A stretch of DNA of 64,000 bases, taken from the NCBI RefSeq assembly GCF_014297335.1, contig NZ_JACOQH010000001.1, positions 62,001-126,000 on the forward strand, in the 5' to 3' direction. Below are positions 33,024-42,982 of the stretch, one piece after another. The notes beneath the pieces were generated by a model that was given only the letters and a program-made list of their open reading frames with translations, was not told the origin of the DNA and ran no database searches. The first letter of the stretch is position 1. Every line of letters starts with the position of its first letter. A program made the translations under genes and the position numbers. The DNA comes from Roseburia_D yibonii. Lineage in GTDB: Bacteria; Bacillota; Clostridia; Lachnospirales; Lachnospiraceae.

Positions 33024-36000
33024 TTATGGCAAAATGATCTCTTTTTTTAAATGGAACGAGTAGATGATCTTCTCACGGATCTTTTTCCCGGTGGCCTCCT
33101 CCAGTGCTCTCGCATAGAGATCCAGCTGCGCCTGGTATCTCTGGAGCAGCTGTTCTGGCTTTTCTACCGAATCAGTCTTATAATCCATCAAGATGATATC
33201 TCCGTCCTCATAGAAGAACGCGTCCACGATTCCCTGCACCAGAACCAGTTCCCTGCTGTCGCAATCCCAGATCTCTCCCGCCGGGATACCAAGCACAAAC
33301 GCCTTTTCCTTCCGCAGTTCTTCCCGCTGATCCGCCTGTACCATCCGCTTTCCAAGCGAGGATGCGAAGAAATCCACGATCATCGGGATACGCACCAGCT
33401 CATACATCGTCTCATCCAGTCTTCCCGCCTTTTTCAGCTTTTCCAGTTCTTCCGCGATCCATGCGTACATCTGCTTTCTGTTCCCGTCAGACGGCGAACC
33501 GGCAAACGGCAAACACTGCATGACCAGATGCATCGCGCTTCCGCGCAGCGCCCCACGGTTTACCCGGTCTCTCTTTTCAATAAAATCCGGTACAATCTCC
33601 TCGGTCTCCTCTTCGGCATACCATTGCACCGTCTCCATTTCCTCCGGTTCAAACTGCATCCGCTGATGCTTGATCTCCGACACGGACACTTTGGTCTTAA
33701 TATCTTTTTCCGCCTCAAACGGATAAGCAAACGACAGCCGTTCTTCGATCTTTTCTAACAGCTCTTTATCTGCCGTTTGAACCGCTCTTTTGACCTGCTC
33801 TTTCGTGAGCAGGGTCCGTACCGCCTCCTTCAGGTGTCCCGCGCGCGCGTCCGTCTCCCCGAACACGCGTATTTCATATTTCTCAGGATAGGAATACAGC
33901 GCCGGGAGCACCCAGTCAAAATAGCAGTGCGCACTGCTGCGCGCAAGAAAACTTACCGGATGTTCCGTATCCGCATTCTGTCTGTATTCCCCGAATTTCT
34001 TCTCCACATCCTTCAGACAGCCGCAGAGGATCAGTTTCTCCTTCGCACGGGTGAGTGCCACATAAAGAACACGCAGCTCCTCTCCGAGGTTTTCCTCCTC
34101 CGTCTGTCTTGCCAATGTGCGCTTTAACAGTGTCGGTGTCTTTGTCCGGCGCACGGTATCCATACAGTCCAAGCCGATCCCAAGCTCAGGATGCAGAATC
34201 AGCCTGCTCCTTGTGTCCTGCGTGTTGAACGTCTTACCCATGCCTGCCGCAAATACCACCGGAAATTCCAGGCCTTTGCTCTTATGGATACTCATGATCC
34301 GCACCGCATTCTCATTTTCATTGATGATATCTGCCTCACCGTAGTCCACATCATATTTGCGTAGTTTTTCGATATAGCGGACGAAATGGAACAGACCTTT
34401 ATAGCTCGTATCCTCATAATGGATCGCCTGCTCGATCAGCATCTGCACATTCGCGCACTTCTGCTCTCCCGCCGGCAGTGCGGTAATATAGGAAAGATAA
34501 CCGGTTTCCTCAAGCAGTTCGGTGATCAGTTCATGCACCGGTGTATACGGCACTCTTTTCCGGAAAGCCTCCAGTTTTGCAAGGAAACCGCGCAGCCGCT
34601 CCCGCAGTTTTTGATCTGTTTCCTCTTCCGGCATCGTATCATACGTCAGTATGCTCTCATAAAAGGTCTTCTCCCCGGAAACTGCCCTTATCTTTGCAAG
34701 GTCTTCTCCCGAAAAGCCGCCGACTGGTGAATAGAGCACCGCTGCAAGCGGAATATCCTGCATCGGATTGTCGATCACGCGCAGCATATTTAAGACGGTC
34801 TGGATCTCCACCGTAGAAAAATAACCGGTGCGCGATGTGGTAAACGCAGGGATCCCTTCCTCTAACAGAACCTTTACAAAGGTATCCGCCATCCCGGAAA
34901 CACTGCGCAGCAGGATGACAATATCGCGGTACTCCATCGGACGGAGCTCCCCGCTTTCCTTATCCGTCACCGTCTGGCCTTCTTTTCGCATTTCATGGAT
35001 GCGCGACGCGATCATACGCGCTTCAAGTTCCACGCGTTCCATCTCCTCCGCACCACTCTCATCCGCCACAAGTACTTCCATCGCAAACATTGCAGGATCC
35101 ATATCTTCTGGATAATCCGCTCCCGGATAAAGCGCCGCGTTTTCGTCATACACCACATTTCCAAGGTCTCTGCACATGATCTTATAAAAAATATCATTGA
35201 CCCCGGAAAGCACTTCATCTCTGCTTCGGAAGTTCTTTTGCAGATCGATGCGCTCACATCCCGGCATTCCTGCGGCATAGGTGTCGAATTTTTCCATAAA
35301 AAGCTCCGGTCTCGCCAGACGGAAACGGTAAATACTCTGCTTTACATCCCCCACCATAAAAAGGTTATTCTGTCCAAACCGTTCTTTTGAGACCGCGCGA
35401 AGCAGTGTCTCCTGCACATAGTTACTGTCCTGATACTCATCGATCATGATCTCATCAAACAGCGCCGCGAACTCATCCGCAGTCTCCGTCGGCTCTTTGG
35501 TTGTCTGATCCACCAGGATCTTTAACGCAAAATGTTCCATGTCCGAGAAATCTACCAGATTCTTTCTCTTTTTCTCCGCCGCGAAGCATGATGCGAATTC
35601 CTCGGTGAGTGCGACCAGCATCTTTACTGCGGGTGCCGTCTTTTTCATATCGAGGAAGATCTCCTCCGGCTCCTTAAAAAAGAATTTGTCGCGCATATCC
35701 TTGATCTCTTTTTTCATTGCGTTCCGGATATTCTGCACGAGCTCTTTTTTTTCAACGCTTCCCTCAAATTTCCGTGCCGCCGCAAGCTTTGGAAATGCCT
35801 TCGCGTACGCGTTTATCTCCTCCCCGAACCGTGCATAGCTCCCGGATTCTCTGATCGCGTCCAGCCGCCGGATGTCCTCTTTTAACGCATCCGCATACAT
35901 ATAAGGCCCATCCGGCTCCTCACATACGTTAAGTGCCTCCCGCATCTGCGATCCACAGTCTGATACCGCAGTCACAAGCGAGTCCAGAAACTGTTTCATC

Positions 36001-36629
36001 CAGTCCGCCTGCTCCATATCCGCTTCCTCTTTAAGATCATACGCCTGTCCACAGGAAACGAGCCACTCATCCGGCCACGGATAACTCTGCGCGTAGGTAT
36101 ACATCTTTAAGATCATATCCTGGATCGCCTGATCGCTTTTGGCACTTCCGTACCCTGCCACAAAAGAAAGAAACGCTTCTTCCCCCGCCGCATAATGTGC
36201 TTCTAACAGCTTGCCCAAAACATCGGACCGCAAAAGTGACAGTTCCCCTTCGTCTGCTACCCTGAAATTCGGTTCCAGGTCGATCTTATAGAAGTAGTTC
36301 CGGATCACATACAGACAAAAACTGTCAATCGTTGTGATCTGCGCATTGTGTACCAGCGTAAACTGCCGCTGTAAATGAATATCCTCCGGTTCTTCTTCCA
36401 GCTTTTTTTCGATCGCGTCCCGGATACGTTCCCGCATCTCGGCAGCCGCCGCATTGGTAAAAGTTACAATGAGCAGTTTGTCGATATCCACTTTATCCTG
36501 CGTGATCTTTTGTATGATACGTTCTACCAGAACCGCCGTTTTTCCGGATCCTGCCGCCGCAGATACCAGAATATTCCGCTCTCTTCGGTCAATGACCTTT
36601 TTCTGGCTCTCCGTCCACGTCATGCCCAT
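33024..36629 (-). CDS. addA: AddAB helicase-nuclease, subunit A
   Basis: A 1201-aa UvrD-like helicase plus nuclease for double-strand-break repair. Walker A is SAAAGSGKTAVLVERI and motif II is IMIDEYQDSN. Further helicase motifs include GDVKQSIYRFRLARPELF, IMSIHKSKGLEFPVV and RVLYVALTRAKEKL. The C-terminal RecB-type nuclease has VQGIVDAFFYEDGDIILMDYKTDS. Length is typical. ATG 36629 has GGAGG 6 nt upstream; the start lies 41 nt inside addB, suggesting coupled translation. Confidence 0.97.
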   Translation of the reverse strand: MGMTWTESQKKVIDRRERNILVSAAAGSGKTAVLVERIIQKITQDKVDIDKLLIVTFTNAAAAEMRERIRDAIEKKLEEEPEDIHLQRQFTLVHNAQITTIDSFCLYVIRNYFYKIDLEPNFRVADEGELSLLRSDVLGKLLEAHYAAGEEAFLSFVAGYGSAKSDQAIQDMILKMYTYAQSYPWPDEWLVSCGQAYDLKEEADMEQADWMKQFLDSLVTAVSDCGSQMREALNVCEEPDGPYMYADALKEDIRRLDAIRESGSYARFGEEINAYAKAFPKLAAARKFEGSVEKKELVQNIRNAMKKEIKDMRDKFFFKEPEEIFLDMKKTAPAVKMLVALTEEFASCFAAEKKRKNLVDFSDMEHFALKILVDQTTKEPTETADEFAALFDEIMIDEYQDSNYVQETLLRAVSKERFGQNNLFMVGDVKQSIYRFRLARPELFMEKFDTYAAGMPGCERIDLQKNFRSRDEVLSGVNDIFYKIMCRDLGNVVYDENAALYPGADYPEDMDPAMFAMEVLVADESGAEEMERVELEARMIASRIHEMRKEGQTVTDKESGELRPMEYRDIVILLRSVSGMADTFVKVLLEEGIPAFTTSRTGYFSTVEIQTVLNMLRVIDNPMQDIPLAAVLYSPVGGFSGEDLAKIRAVSGEKTFYESILTYDTMPEEETDQKLRERLRGFLAKLEAFRKRVPYTPVHELITELLEETGYLSYITALPAGEQKCANVQMLIEQAIHYEDTSYKGLFHFVRYIEKLRKYDVDYGEADIINENENAVRIMSIHKSKGLEFPVVFAAGMGKTFNTQDTRSRLILHPELGIGLDCMDTVRRTKTPTLLKRTLARQTEEENLGEELRVLYVALTRAKEKLILCGCLKDVEKKFGEYRQNADTEHPVSFLARSSAHCYFDWVLPALYSYPEKYEIRVFGETDARAGHLKEAVRTLLTKEQVKRAVQTADKELLEKIEERLSFAYPFEAEKDIKTKVSVSEIKHQRMQFEPEEMETVQWYAEEETEEIVPDFIEKRDRVNRGALRGSAMHLVMQCLPFAGSPSDGNRKQMYAWIAEELEKLKKAGRLDETMYELVRIPMIVDFFASSLGKRMVQADQREELRKEKAFVLGIPAGEIWDCDSRELVLVQGIVDAFFYEDGDIILMDYKTDSVEKPEQLLQRYQAQLDLYARALEEATGKKIREKIIYSFHLKKEIILP

Positions 36630-39600
36630 GAAACTCCTCCTTCCTCATCTGCGCAAAGATCTCCTCATCGGAATCAAATTTTTTCAGATTGCGGTACGAA
36701 AATCCCGGCATTTTTTCATCGAATCCGCACACTCCATGGTATGGACAGAACGCGCAGGCTTCCTTTTTGTCCAGCCGGTATGGCGCCGCATCAATGTTTC
36801 CCGCGAGAATGTCCGTACCGAGCTCCGCGATCTTATGATGTACAAACGCAGACAGTTCTCCAAACTCCTCCTGTCCCACCGCATGGGAACCTGCTTTTAA
36901 GGAACCGTCTTTTTTTCTTCCGACCGGCAGGACAACCGATGTCCCGGTCAGATCCCGGTCCATGGCATCGATCACTTCGGTCTTTGCGTTGACCAGTCCG
37001 TCCATCTTTAATTTTCCGAGGATCTCCTCATAGATCTCCTCCTCCGATCGTTCCTCTGACACATCAATATACGGATCATCCATATGATAATAAAAGATCC
37101 CGCCCGGAAGCACCTTTTTGCCCGGATAACGTTTCTGTATCAGCTCCAGCCCCGCATTCAAATACACGACTAACTGCAGCTGAAGTCCGTGATAGATCGA
37201 CAGAAGCTCAAACTGCGTGCTTCCTCCTGATTTGTAATCCACGATCTTTACATAGATATCATCCTCATTTTTCCAGAGATCCATCCGGTCAATCCTGCCC
37301 TTTAAGCGCATCTTTTCCTGCTCACCAAGCGCGAAACTGACCGCGTCCAGATCCTCGGTAAACGAAAAGGAGACCTCATAATTTTCCGGCAGAAAGCTGC
37401 CTCGCTTGATCTGCTCAGTGATCGTTTTTACCGTACGGTTCAAAAGCGCATGCATCCGCTCTACCATATACGCATCCCTCGCGGTATCGTAAAGCGAGGT
37501 GTTTCGCATGGCTGCCACCGCGTCCTCAAGCGCCTGTCCTGCCATCCGCTCCATCTCTGCATCGGGAACGCTAAACCAGTCATACTCGCTTTTTTCCAGT
37601 GCTTTTGAATAGGTTTCCAGCGCCTGATGCAGTATATTTCCAAGATCCGGCGGCGTAAATTCACTGATCTCGCGTTCCGTGAGTCCCAGTCCGTAACTCA
37701 AAAAATGGGAAAACGCACAGGACGCAAAACGCTCCAGTCTGGTCACGCTGTTTGTAAGAACCGCTCCGTAAAGCGCACTTGCCGCGTCTTTGGTCAGCCG
37801 CTCACTGGCATGACAGTAAAAGGCAGCGTCCAGCAGTTTTTCCACTCTTCCTGCCCACTTCTCCTTCGATGCATACCATGCGTAAAGTGCTTTCCACTCT
37901 TCCTCCATCGTGCCTTCCCGTACCCCGGAAAGCCCGTCCAGAAAGATCTTCAGACTGCTCTCCGGCGTCACGAGCCGCAGATCGGATGCATTTTTTATCT
38001 CCTCCACCGCAAGCTTGGGGAACAGCTTGCTGACCGTCCCAACCAGATAGGAACGCCGCTGTGCTTTCCCGTCCATATTGACCTTCGCATAGGTGATATA
38101 CAGTTTTTCGGATGGTTTTGTCATATTCAGATACAGATAAAATTTCTGGATAAACGCCCGTTCTCTGGCTGTCGGCGCAAGTTCGATGTGCTCCGCGAAC
38201 AGCCTTTCCCGCTCCAGCTCCGAAATGATCCCGCCGTGGTTATCCGCCTTCGGGATCACACCGTCATTGACTCCGACAAAAAACAGGACACGGATATGCT
38301 CCAGTCTGGTTCTCTCAATATCTCCGATGACCACACGGTCATACCCCGGAGGGATCACGCCGACATTCGCCGCCTCAAATCCGGCATCCAGGATCTCCCG
38401 GTACTCACGCACAGAAAGACGTTCCTCTCCCAGGAGATCTACCATCTTTTCCAACAGATCCATGACGATCCCGTAAATCTGCTCATACTCCTTCGCCGTT
38501 GCGGCATCCCCGTTTTCCTCAAATGTCTTTTTGTATGCAGTCATCTTCTGCGCGATCTCATGCGCCCGGATAAACTCATAAAGTGCCACGGTCTTTTGCC
38601 GCAGATCCGCTGCCCGATCCCGGAAAACCTGATATAACGGTTCGATGTCCGCAAAAAAGACCTCCCGCATGCCGTTTACTTCTTCTAAAACCGCTTCCTC
38701 CCAGTTTTTCGGCAGACGCACCCACTTTTTCTCCCAGCCGGCATGTCCACGCACTCCTGTCGCAAGCACATAATTTTCCAAAAGATCTACTTTTTCTGTC
38801 GCAAGCCCGGTCAGCGCCGTGCGGAAATAGCGGAAAACACTTTCATAGGAAAAATCCTGCTCTATGATCTCAAGCACCGCCCGGATAAACTCCGGAAACG
38901 GATGAAACAGGATGTTTTTCTTATTATCCATAAACACCGGTATCCCGTACTCCGCAAAGATCTGCGGCGCATAGTTTCCATAGGTCGCGTCATCCCCGGA
39001 TACGATCGCGAAATCCCGGTAGCGGTAGTGTTCTTCCCGCACCAGACGTCTGATCTCTCCCGCCGCAAAACACAGTTCCTCCCGTGCGTCATGCAGTGCG
39101 AAAACGCGGATGGCATCCTGCTCTTTCTCATAGGCTGTCTGTTTTCTGCGGAACAGATTCTGCTCCAAATGATAAAGCGCAGGTGCGTTTTTGTAGCGCT
39201 TACTTTCTCCGCCGCCCAAAACGACCGGCTCTTTGACACAGACACCGGTTTCCCTTGCGATCTCCATCAGGCTTCTTATCATCTTCCGGCTCATGTAAAA
39301 CAGATCCTGCATCTGCGGTTTCGCGTAAAAATCCTCCCGCTCATCCATGGAGACTGTCACAAGGACATCTTTGACCAGTGGAAATAACACCGTAAGCAGC
39401 TTGTTCTGATTCGGGGTAAAGCCGGTGAAACCGTCAAATACCAGCGTACTGCCACGTAAAAGAGCGGAATCATCCGCAAGCTCCGCCAGAAGATCCAATA
39501 TTTCCTCCGCTGTAATATAAGTGCCTTCCACATAATCCAGAAAGCCACGGTACATGGTAAGCACATCACGCATCTTATAGGAAAAAGAAGATGTCTTTCC

Positions 39601-40035
39601 TTCTCCGGTCAGTTCTTCCAACATTTCCGGGGTGACATTGTACTGCATGAACTCGGACAACAATGACTTTACCTCACTGATATAGCCCATCTTTTTTAAG
39701 TTGGCACCAAGTACCGGCAGCTCCTTCTTTTTTTCTCCCGCGACTTTCCGTAAGACCAGATTTTTTCCGGTCTCCTCAAGCACGACAAAATCTGTTTTTC
39801 CAAGTTCGTCAAACACACGAAACGCCAGACGGTTAAAACTGAGGACATCGATATTCATGATCGCATGCTTTGGATGCAGACTGACCAATTCCTTTTGTGT
39901 CTGCATGGTAAACTGCTCCGGAACCAGGATCAGGTAATTTTCCATCGGATGCGCCATAGACTCCTCGATCACTTTCTGATACAGGAAAGACGATTTTCCG
40001 CTTCCCGAATTTCCCAAAATAAACTGTAACGACAT
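36589..40035 (-). CDS. addB: AddAB helicase-nuclease, subunit B
   Basis: A 1148-aa partner of AddA that scans for Chi and contributes the second nuclease. It has the P-loop GNSGSGKSSFLYQKV, helicase-like FVGVNDGVIPK, and C-terminal nuclease motif VKIVDYKSGGSTQFE. Four cysteines for the AddB 4Fe-4S pin are present: one in ERFASCAFSHFL and three in ACAFCPYHGVCGF. Full length. It begins 16 nt after the SGNH lipoprotein gene with AGAGGAAAAGT before ATG. Confidence 0.97.
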   Translation of the reverse strand: MSLQFILGNSGSGKSSFLYQKVIEESMAHPMENYLILVPEQFTMQTQKELVSLHPKHAIMNIDVLSFNRLAFRVFDELGKTDFVVLEETGKNLVLRKVAGEKKKELPVLGANLKKMGYISEVKSLLSEFMQYNVTPEMLEELTGEGKTSSFSYKMRDVLTMYRGFLDYVEGTYITAEEILDLLAELADDSALLRGSTLVFDGFTGFTPNQNKLLTVLFPLVKDVLVTVSMDEREDFYAKPQMQDLFYMSRKMIRSLMEIARETGVCVKEPVVLGGGESKRYKNAPALYHLEQNLFRRKQTAYEKEQDAIRVFALHDAREELCFAAGEIRRLVREEHYRYRDFAIVSGDDATYGNYAPQIFAEYGIPVFMDNKKNILFHPFPEFIRAVLEIIEQDFSYESVFRYFRTALTGLATEKVDLLENYVLATGVRGHAGWEKKWVRLPKNWEEAVLEEVNGMREVFFADIEPLYQVFRDRAADLRQKTVALYEFIRAHEIAQKMTAYKKTFEENGDAATAKEYEQIYGIVMDLLEKMVDLLGEERLSVREYREILDAGFEAANVGVIPPGYDRVVIGDIERTRLEHIRVLFFVGVNDGVIPKADNHGGIISELERERLFAEHIELAPTARERAFIQKFYLYLNMTKPSEKLYITYAKVNMDGKAQRRSYLVGTVSKLFPKLAVEEIKNASDLRLVTPESSLKIFLDGLSGVREGTMEEEWKALYAWYASKEKWAGRVEKLLDAAFYCHASERLTKDAASALYGAVLTNSVTRLERFASCAFSHFLSYGLGLTEREISEFTPPDLGNILHQALETYSKALEKSEYDWFSVPDAEMERMAGQALEDAVAAMRNTSLYDTARDAYMVERMHALLNRTVKTITEQIKRGSFLPENYEVSFSFTEDLDAVSFALGEQEKMRLKGRIDRMDLWKNEDDIYVKIVDYKSGGSTQFELLSIYHGLQLQLVVYLNAGLELIQKRYPGKKVLPGGIFYYHMDDPYIDVSEERSEEEIYEEILGKLKMDGLVNAKTEVIDAMDRDLTGTSVVLPVGRKKDGSLKAGSHAVGQEEFGELSAFVHHKIAELGTDILAGNIDAAPYRLDKKEACAFCPYHGVCGFDEKMPGFSYRNLKKFDSDEEIFAQMRKEEFHGHDVDGEPEKGH

Positions 40036-40050
40036 ACTTTTCCTCTTTTT

Positions 40051-40872
40051 CTAATTCAGCCAGGTATCCACCGTCTGATCGATCCGGTCTGCGATCACCT
40101 GCATCCCGCTGTTATTCGGATGCGCTGCCACGACCTCATTGTTGATCGCATGCAGTTCTCCGTCATCCCCAAGTACCTGTGTTCCCATGCCTGCCTGATA
40201 CTGCGCACCGGTACGCACATCATCCAGATTGATAAACGGGATCCCGTACTCTGCCGCCGCCTGCTGCTTGATGCTTTGCACCTCATCATTGTTCCACAGG
40301 ATCTGTCCTAAAAATATGATTTTCGCGTCCGGTGCCTCTTTTTTCAGATAATCGATCAGATTGGTGTAATCTTTTACGGTCACCGGCGTATCTTCTGTAA
40401 TGTTCTCGCCCAGCTGTACCGTGATCAGATCAAGATCTTCACTGAGCACATCATCCAGATCTTTCAGATAGCTGTCCCGGTCTCCTGCCTCGTTGGTCTC
40501 CCAGTCCTGAAAGCAGACCGACTGAAACTCCACATGATTTCTTTTTTCACTGAGATGCGCCGCCACCAGATGCACATAATCGTTCTCCGGCCGGTCCGCC
40601 GCCATGCCGTAATCACTCCACCAGATCTTGTTTCTCTCCTCCGGCTTTCCATCCCAGTGCGTGACCGAATTTCCGATCGCCAGATAATTGTATGGCGCAG
40701 AGTGCTGCAATTCGTTTTTCACGCCATCCTTTACCTCTGTCCCCGCCGTTTTCTGCGTGGACGATATTGTTCCTTTTCCATTGGTCTGTCCGCCATGCGC
40801 GCTTCCACATCCGGCGGTCAGTGCTATCATAATCGCAAACATTCCTGCCGCGAACATTCTCTTCTTTTTCAT
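40051..40872 (-). CDS. SGNH/GDSL-family hydrolase lipoprotein
   Basis: A 273-aa lipoprotein (lipobox LTAGC). Catalytic blocks of SGNH esterases are visible: serine block AIGNSVTHW, block III VQLGENI, and the His block VAAHPNNSGM; the Asp three residues before His is not evident. It likely removes acetyl or other ester groups from envelope carbohydrate, by family analogy. ATG 40872 is chosen because GGGAGG precedes it and the signal peptide starts there (the frame is open to 41028). It leads the addB-addA transcript by spacing, an unusual partner. Confidence 0.82.
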   Translation of the reverse strand: MKKKRMFAAGMFAIMIALTAGCGSAHGGQTNGKGTISSTQKTAGTEVKDGVKNELQHSAPYNYLAIGNSVTHWDGKPEERNKIWWSDYGMAADRPENDYVHLVAAHLSEKRNHVEFQSVCFQDWETNEAGDRDSYLKDLDDVLSEDLDLITVQLGENITEDTPVTVKDYTNLIDYLKKEAPDAKIIFLGQILWNNDEVQSIKQQAAAEYGIPFINLDDVRTGAQYQAGMGTQVLGDDGELHAINNEVVAAHPNNSGMQVIADRIDQTVDTWLN

Positions 40873-40912
40873 AATGCCTCCCTCATATCTGACACATTTT
40901 TTCCGTCCTTTA

Positions 40913-40942
40913 TAATATAAGCGAAAAAGGATGTGCTGTCCA
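40913..40942 (-). promoter_or_regulatory. Promoter of the SGNH-addBA cluster
   Basis: Minus strand: -35 TGGACA (40937-40942), 18-nt spacer, -10 TATATT (40913-40918). The -35 lies in the loop/arm of the preceding terminator. Confidence 0.55.
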
Positions 40943-40963
40943 TAAGCAGACTGCACATCCTCC
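40924..40963 (-). terminator. Terminator of the phosphate regulon operon
   Basis: Minus-strand stem AGGATGTGC / GCACATCCT around a 16-nt loop, followed by TTTTTCGC, just after the phoR stop. Confidence 0.8.
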
Positions 40964-40975
40964 AAAATTTCACAT

Positions 40976-42295
40976 TTATTTAAGAAACCGTACCCGGATC
41001 TGTGTTCCGGCATCTTTCTCGCTCTCAAGTTCCAGATTTGCGTGATGCTGTGCCACGATATGTTTTACGATCGCAAGCCCCAGTCCCGTTCCTCCGGTCA
41101 ACTTGGAACGGCTCCGGTCTACCCGGTAAAAGCGCTCAAAGATACGCTCCTGATGCTCTTTTGAGATTCCGATCCCGGTATCCTTCACCGACAGAACGAC
41201 CTCTGTGTCCGTCTCCTCCACCGAGACATCCACTCTTCCGCCCTTTTTATTGTAACGGATCGCGTTATCGCACAGATTGTATAACAACTCATTCATCATT
41301 TCCCGGTTTGCGTTTACATACGCGCTCTTTCCGGACAGCTGCAATGTCACATCATGGTTTTCCGCGTTGACCTGAAGCATATCCACACACTTTTCTGCCA
41401 TCGCATAGAGATCCAGCTGTTCATATACCACTTCCTGCGTAGATACGTCTAACTCGGATAAACGGATGATATCATTGATCAGTGTCAGAAGCCGGTTCGC
41501 GTTCTGGTGGATCTCGCCTGCAAAGCGGACAACATCCTCATCCGTTGCCATTCCGCTCTCGATCAGCTCGGAATACCCGGAGATCGATGTGAGCGGCGTT
41601 TTTAACTCATGCGATACATTCGCCGTAAACTCCTGCCGCATATCCGCGTTTTTCCGGATATCTTCGTGCTGCTTCTGGATTGTGGTGATGAACGGACGCA
41701 ACTCTTTGTAGACCCGGATCGACTCAAGATGATCCATATCGTTTGCCATCTGTTCCACCGGTGCCACGATACTTTTGGTCAAAAGATGGGAAAACAGTGC
41801 GCCCACCGCGAACAGTACGACCGCCAGACCGAGCAATAATGGGAATGTAGACGACATAATGCTAAGCACATTATCCGATTCCTTTGCCACGCGCAGGACA
41901 TTTCCATTATCCAGACGCACCGCATAATAAAACATGCTGCGCTCCAATGTGCTGGATCTGCGGATCGTGCTTCCCTCTCCGCTCTCGATCGCCGCCTCGA
42001 TCTCCGGACGTTTCTCGTGGTTATCCATGTCACTGGCGTTGGCATTGCTGTCGTACTCGACGCTTCCATCCTCCGCGATCACCGTCACGCGAAGCCCGTC
42101 TTCCTTTGCATCATAGGAAATATGATCCATGTCTGAAAAAGCACCCGTCTCAACCAACACCCTGGCATAGGTATGCAGATCCTCCATCACCTCGTCCTTC
42201 AACACCTCATAACTCACTAACGTTGAAATGACGAGCGTCAGAATGATGGCTGTGACCGACATGATCAAAAACTGCAGATTGATCTTCTTTTTCAT
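40976..42295 (-). CDS. phoR: Phosphate sensor histidine kinase
   Basis: A 439-aa kinase with membrane helices at about 8-28 and 150-172, an extracytoplasmic domain between them, HAMP-like region, HisKA with SHELKTPLTSISGYSE (His229), and HATPase with NLCDNAIRYN, DTGIGISKE and GGTGLGLAIV. PhoR identity is inferred from its place: it directly follows phoP at the end of pstSCAB-phoU-Na/Pi-phoPR. Confidence 0.9.
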   Translation of the reverse strand: MKKKINLQFLIMSVTAIILTLVISTLVSYEVLKDEVMEDLHTYARVLVETGAFSDMDHISYDAKEDGLRVTVIAEDGSVEYDSNANASDMDNHEKRPEIEAAIESGEGSTIRRSSTLERSMFYYAVRLDNGNVLRVAKESDNVLSIMSSTFPLLLGLAVVLFAVGALFSHLLTKSIVAPVEQMANDMDHLESIRVYKELRPFITTIQKQHEDIRKNADMRQEFTANVSHELKTPLTSISGYSELIESGMATDEDVVRFAGEIHQNANRLLTLINDIIRLSELDVSTQEVVYEQLDLYAMAEKCVDMLQVNAENHDVTLQLSGKSAYVNANREMMNELLYNLCDNAIRYNKKGGRVDVSVEETDTEVVLSVKDTGIGISKEHQERIFERFYRVDRSRSKLTGGTGLGLAIVKHIVAQHHANLELESEKDAGTQIRVRFLK

Positions 42296-42299
42296 GGCA

Positions 42300-42971
42300 C
42301 TACTCCAACCGGTATCCGACGTTGCGCACCGTCTTGATGCGGCTTCCGGATTCTCCGAGTTTCTGACGCAGGGTCTTTATGTGCATATCGAGTGTTCTGG
42401 ACTCACCCTCGTAGTCCATTCCCCAGATATGAACCATGATCTCCTCACGCGGGATGACGATCCCGGCGTTTTGCATTAACATCTTTAAAAGTTCAAATTC
42501 CTTATAGGTCAGTTCACACGGCACATCATGTACATATACCATGCGCTTTTCATCATCGAGAAAAATATCTCCGATCGAAAGCAGTTTTTCCTCTGACATA
42601 TGAAGGCTCCGTCTGAGCAGCGCTTTGGTTCTTGAGATCAGCTCCATCACGCCAAACGGTTTGGTCAGATAATCATCGGCACCGATATCGAGCCCCTTGA
42701 CCTTGTCCATCTCAGAAGTTTTTGCGGTCACCATGATGATCGGCACCATGCGCGTCTCCGCTTTCTTTCTGAGTTTTTTCACAATTTCAAGCCCGTCCTC
42801 ATCGGGAAGCATGATGTCCAACAAGACCAGATCCGGAACCTTGTCCCGTATCCTTGCGAAAAAATCTTTCGCACAGGCAAAATCTTCTATCATATACCCG
42901 GAATTTTTAAGCGCGAAACTCTCTATCTCCCGGATGTTCACATCATCTTCCACAATATATATCAGTGCCAT
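42300..42971 (-). CDS. phoP: Phosphate-regulon response regulator (OmpR family)
   Basis: A 223-aa regulator. The receiver has IVEDD, phospho-acceptor Asp52 in LLDIMLPDEDG and TKPFG; the winged-helix output has LTYKEFELLKML and SRTLDMHIKTLRQKLGESG. It should bind the Pho boxes upstream of pstS and of the Na/Pi gene in this same operon. 4 nt before phoR and 11 nt after the Na/Pi gene. Confidence 0.9.
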   Translation of the reverse strand: MALIYIVEDDVNIREIESFALKNSGYMIEDFACAKDFFARIRDKVPDLVLLDIMLPDEDGLEIVKKLRKKAETRMVPIIMVTAKTSEMDKVKGLDIGADDYLTKPFGVMELISRTKALLRRSLHMSEEKLLSIGDIFLDDEKRMVYVHDVPCELTYKEFELLKMLMQNAGIVIPREEIMVHIWGMDYEGESRTLDMHIKTLRQKLGESGSRIKTVRNVGYRLE

Positions 42972-42982
42972 TTTTTTCTCCT

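Noticed and set aside
37627..38637. 336-codon plus-strand frame
   Set aside because: Antisense to addB, whose protein is continuous and full length.
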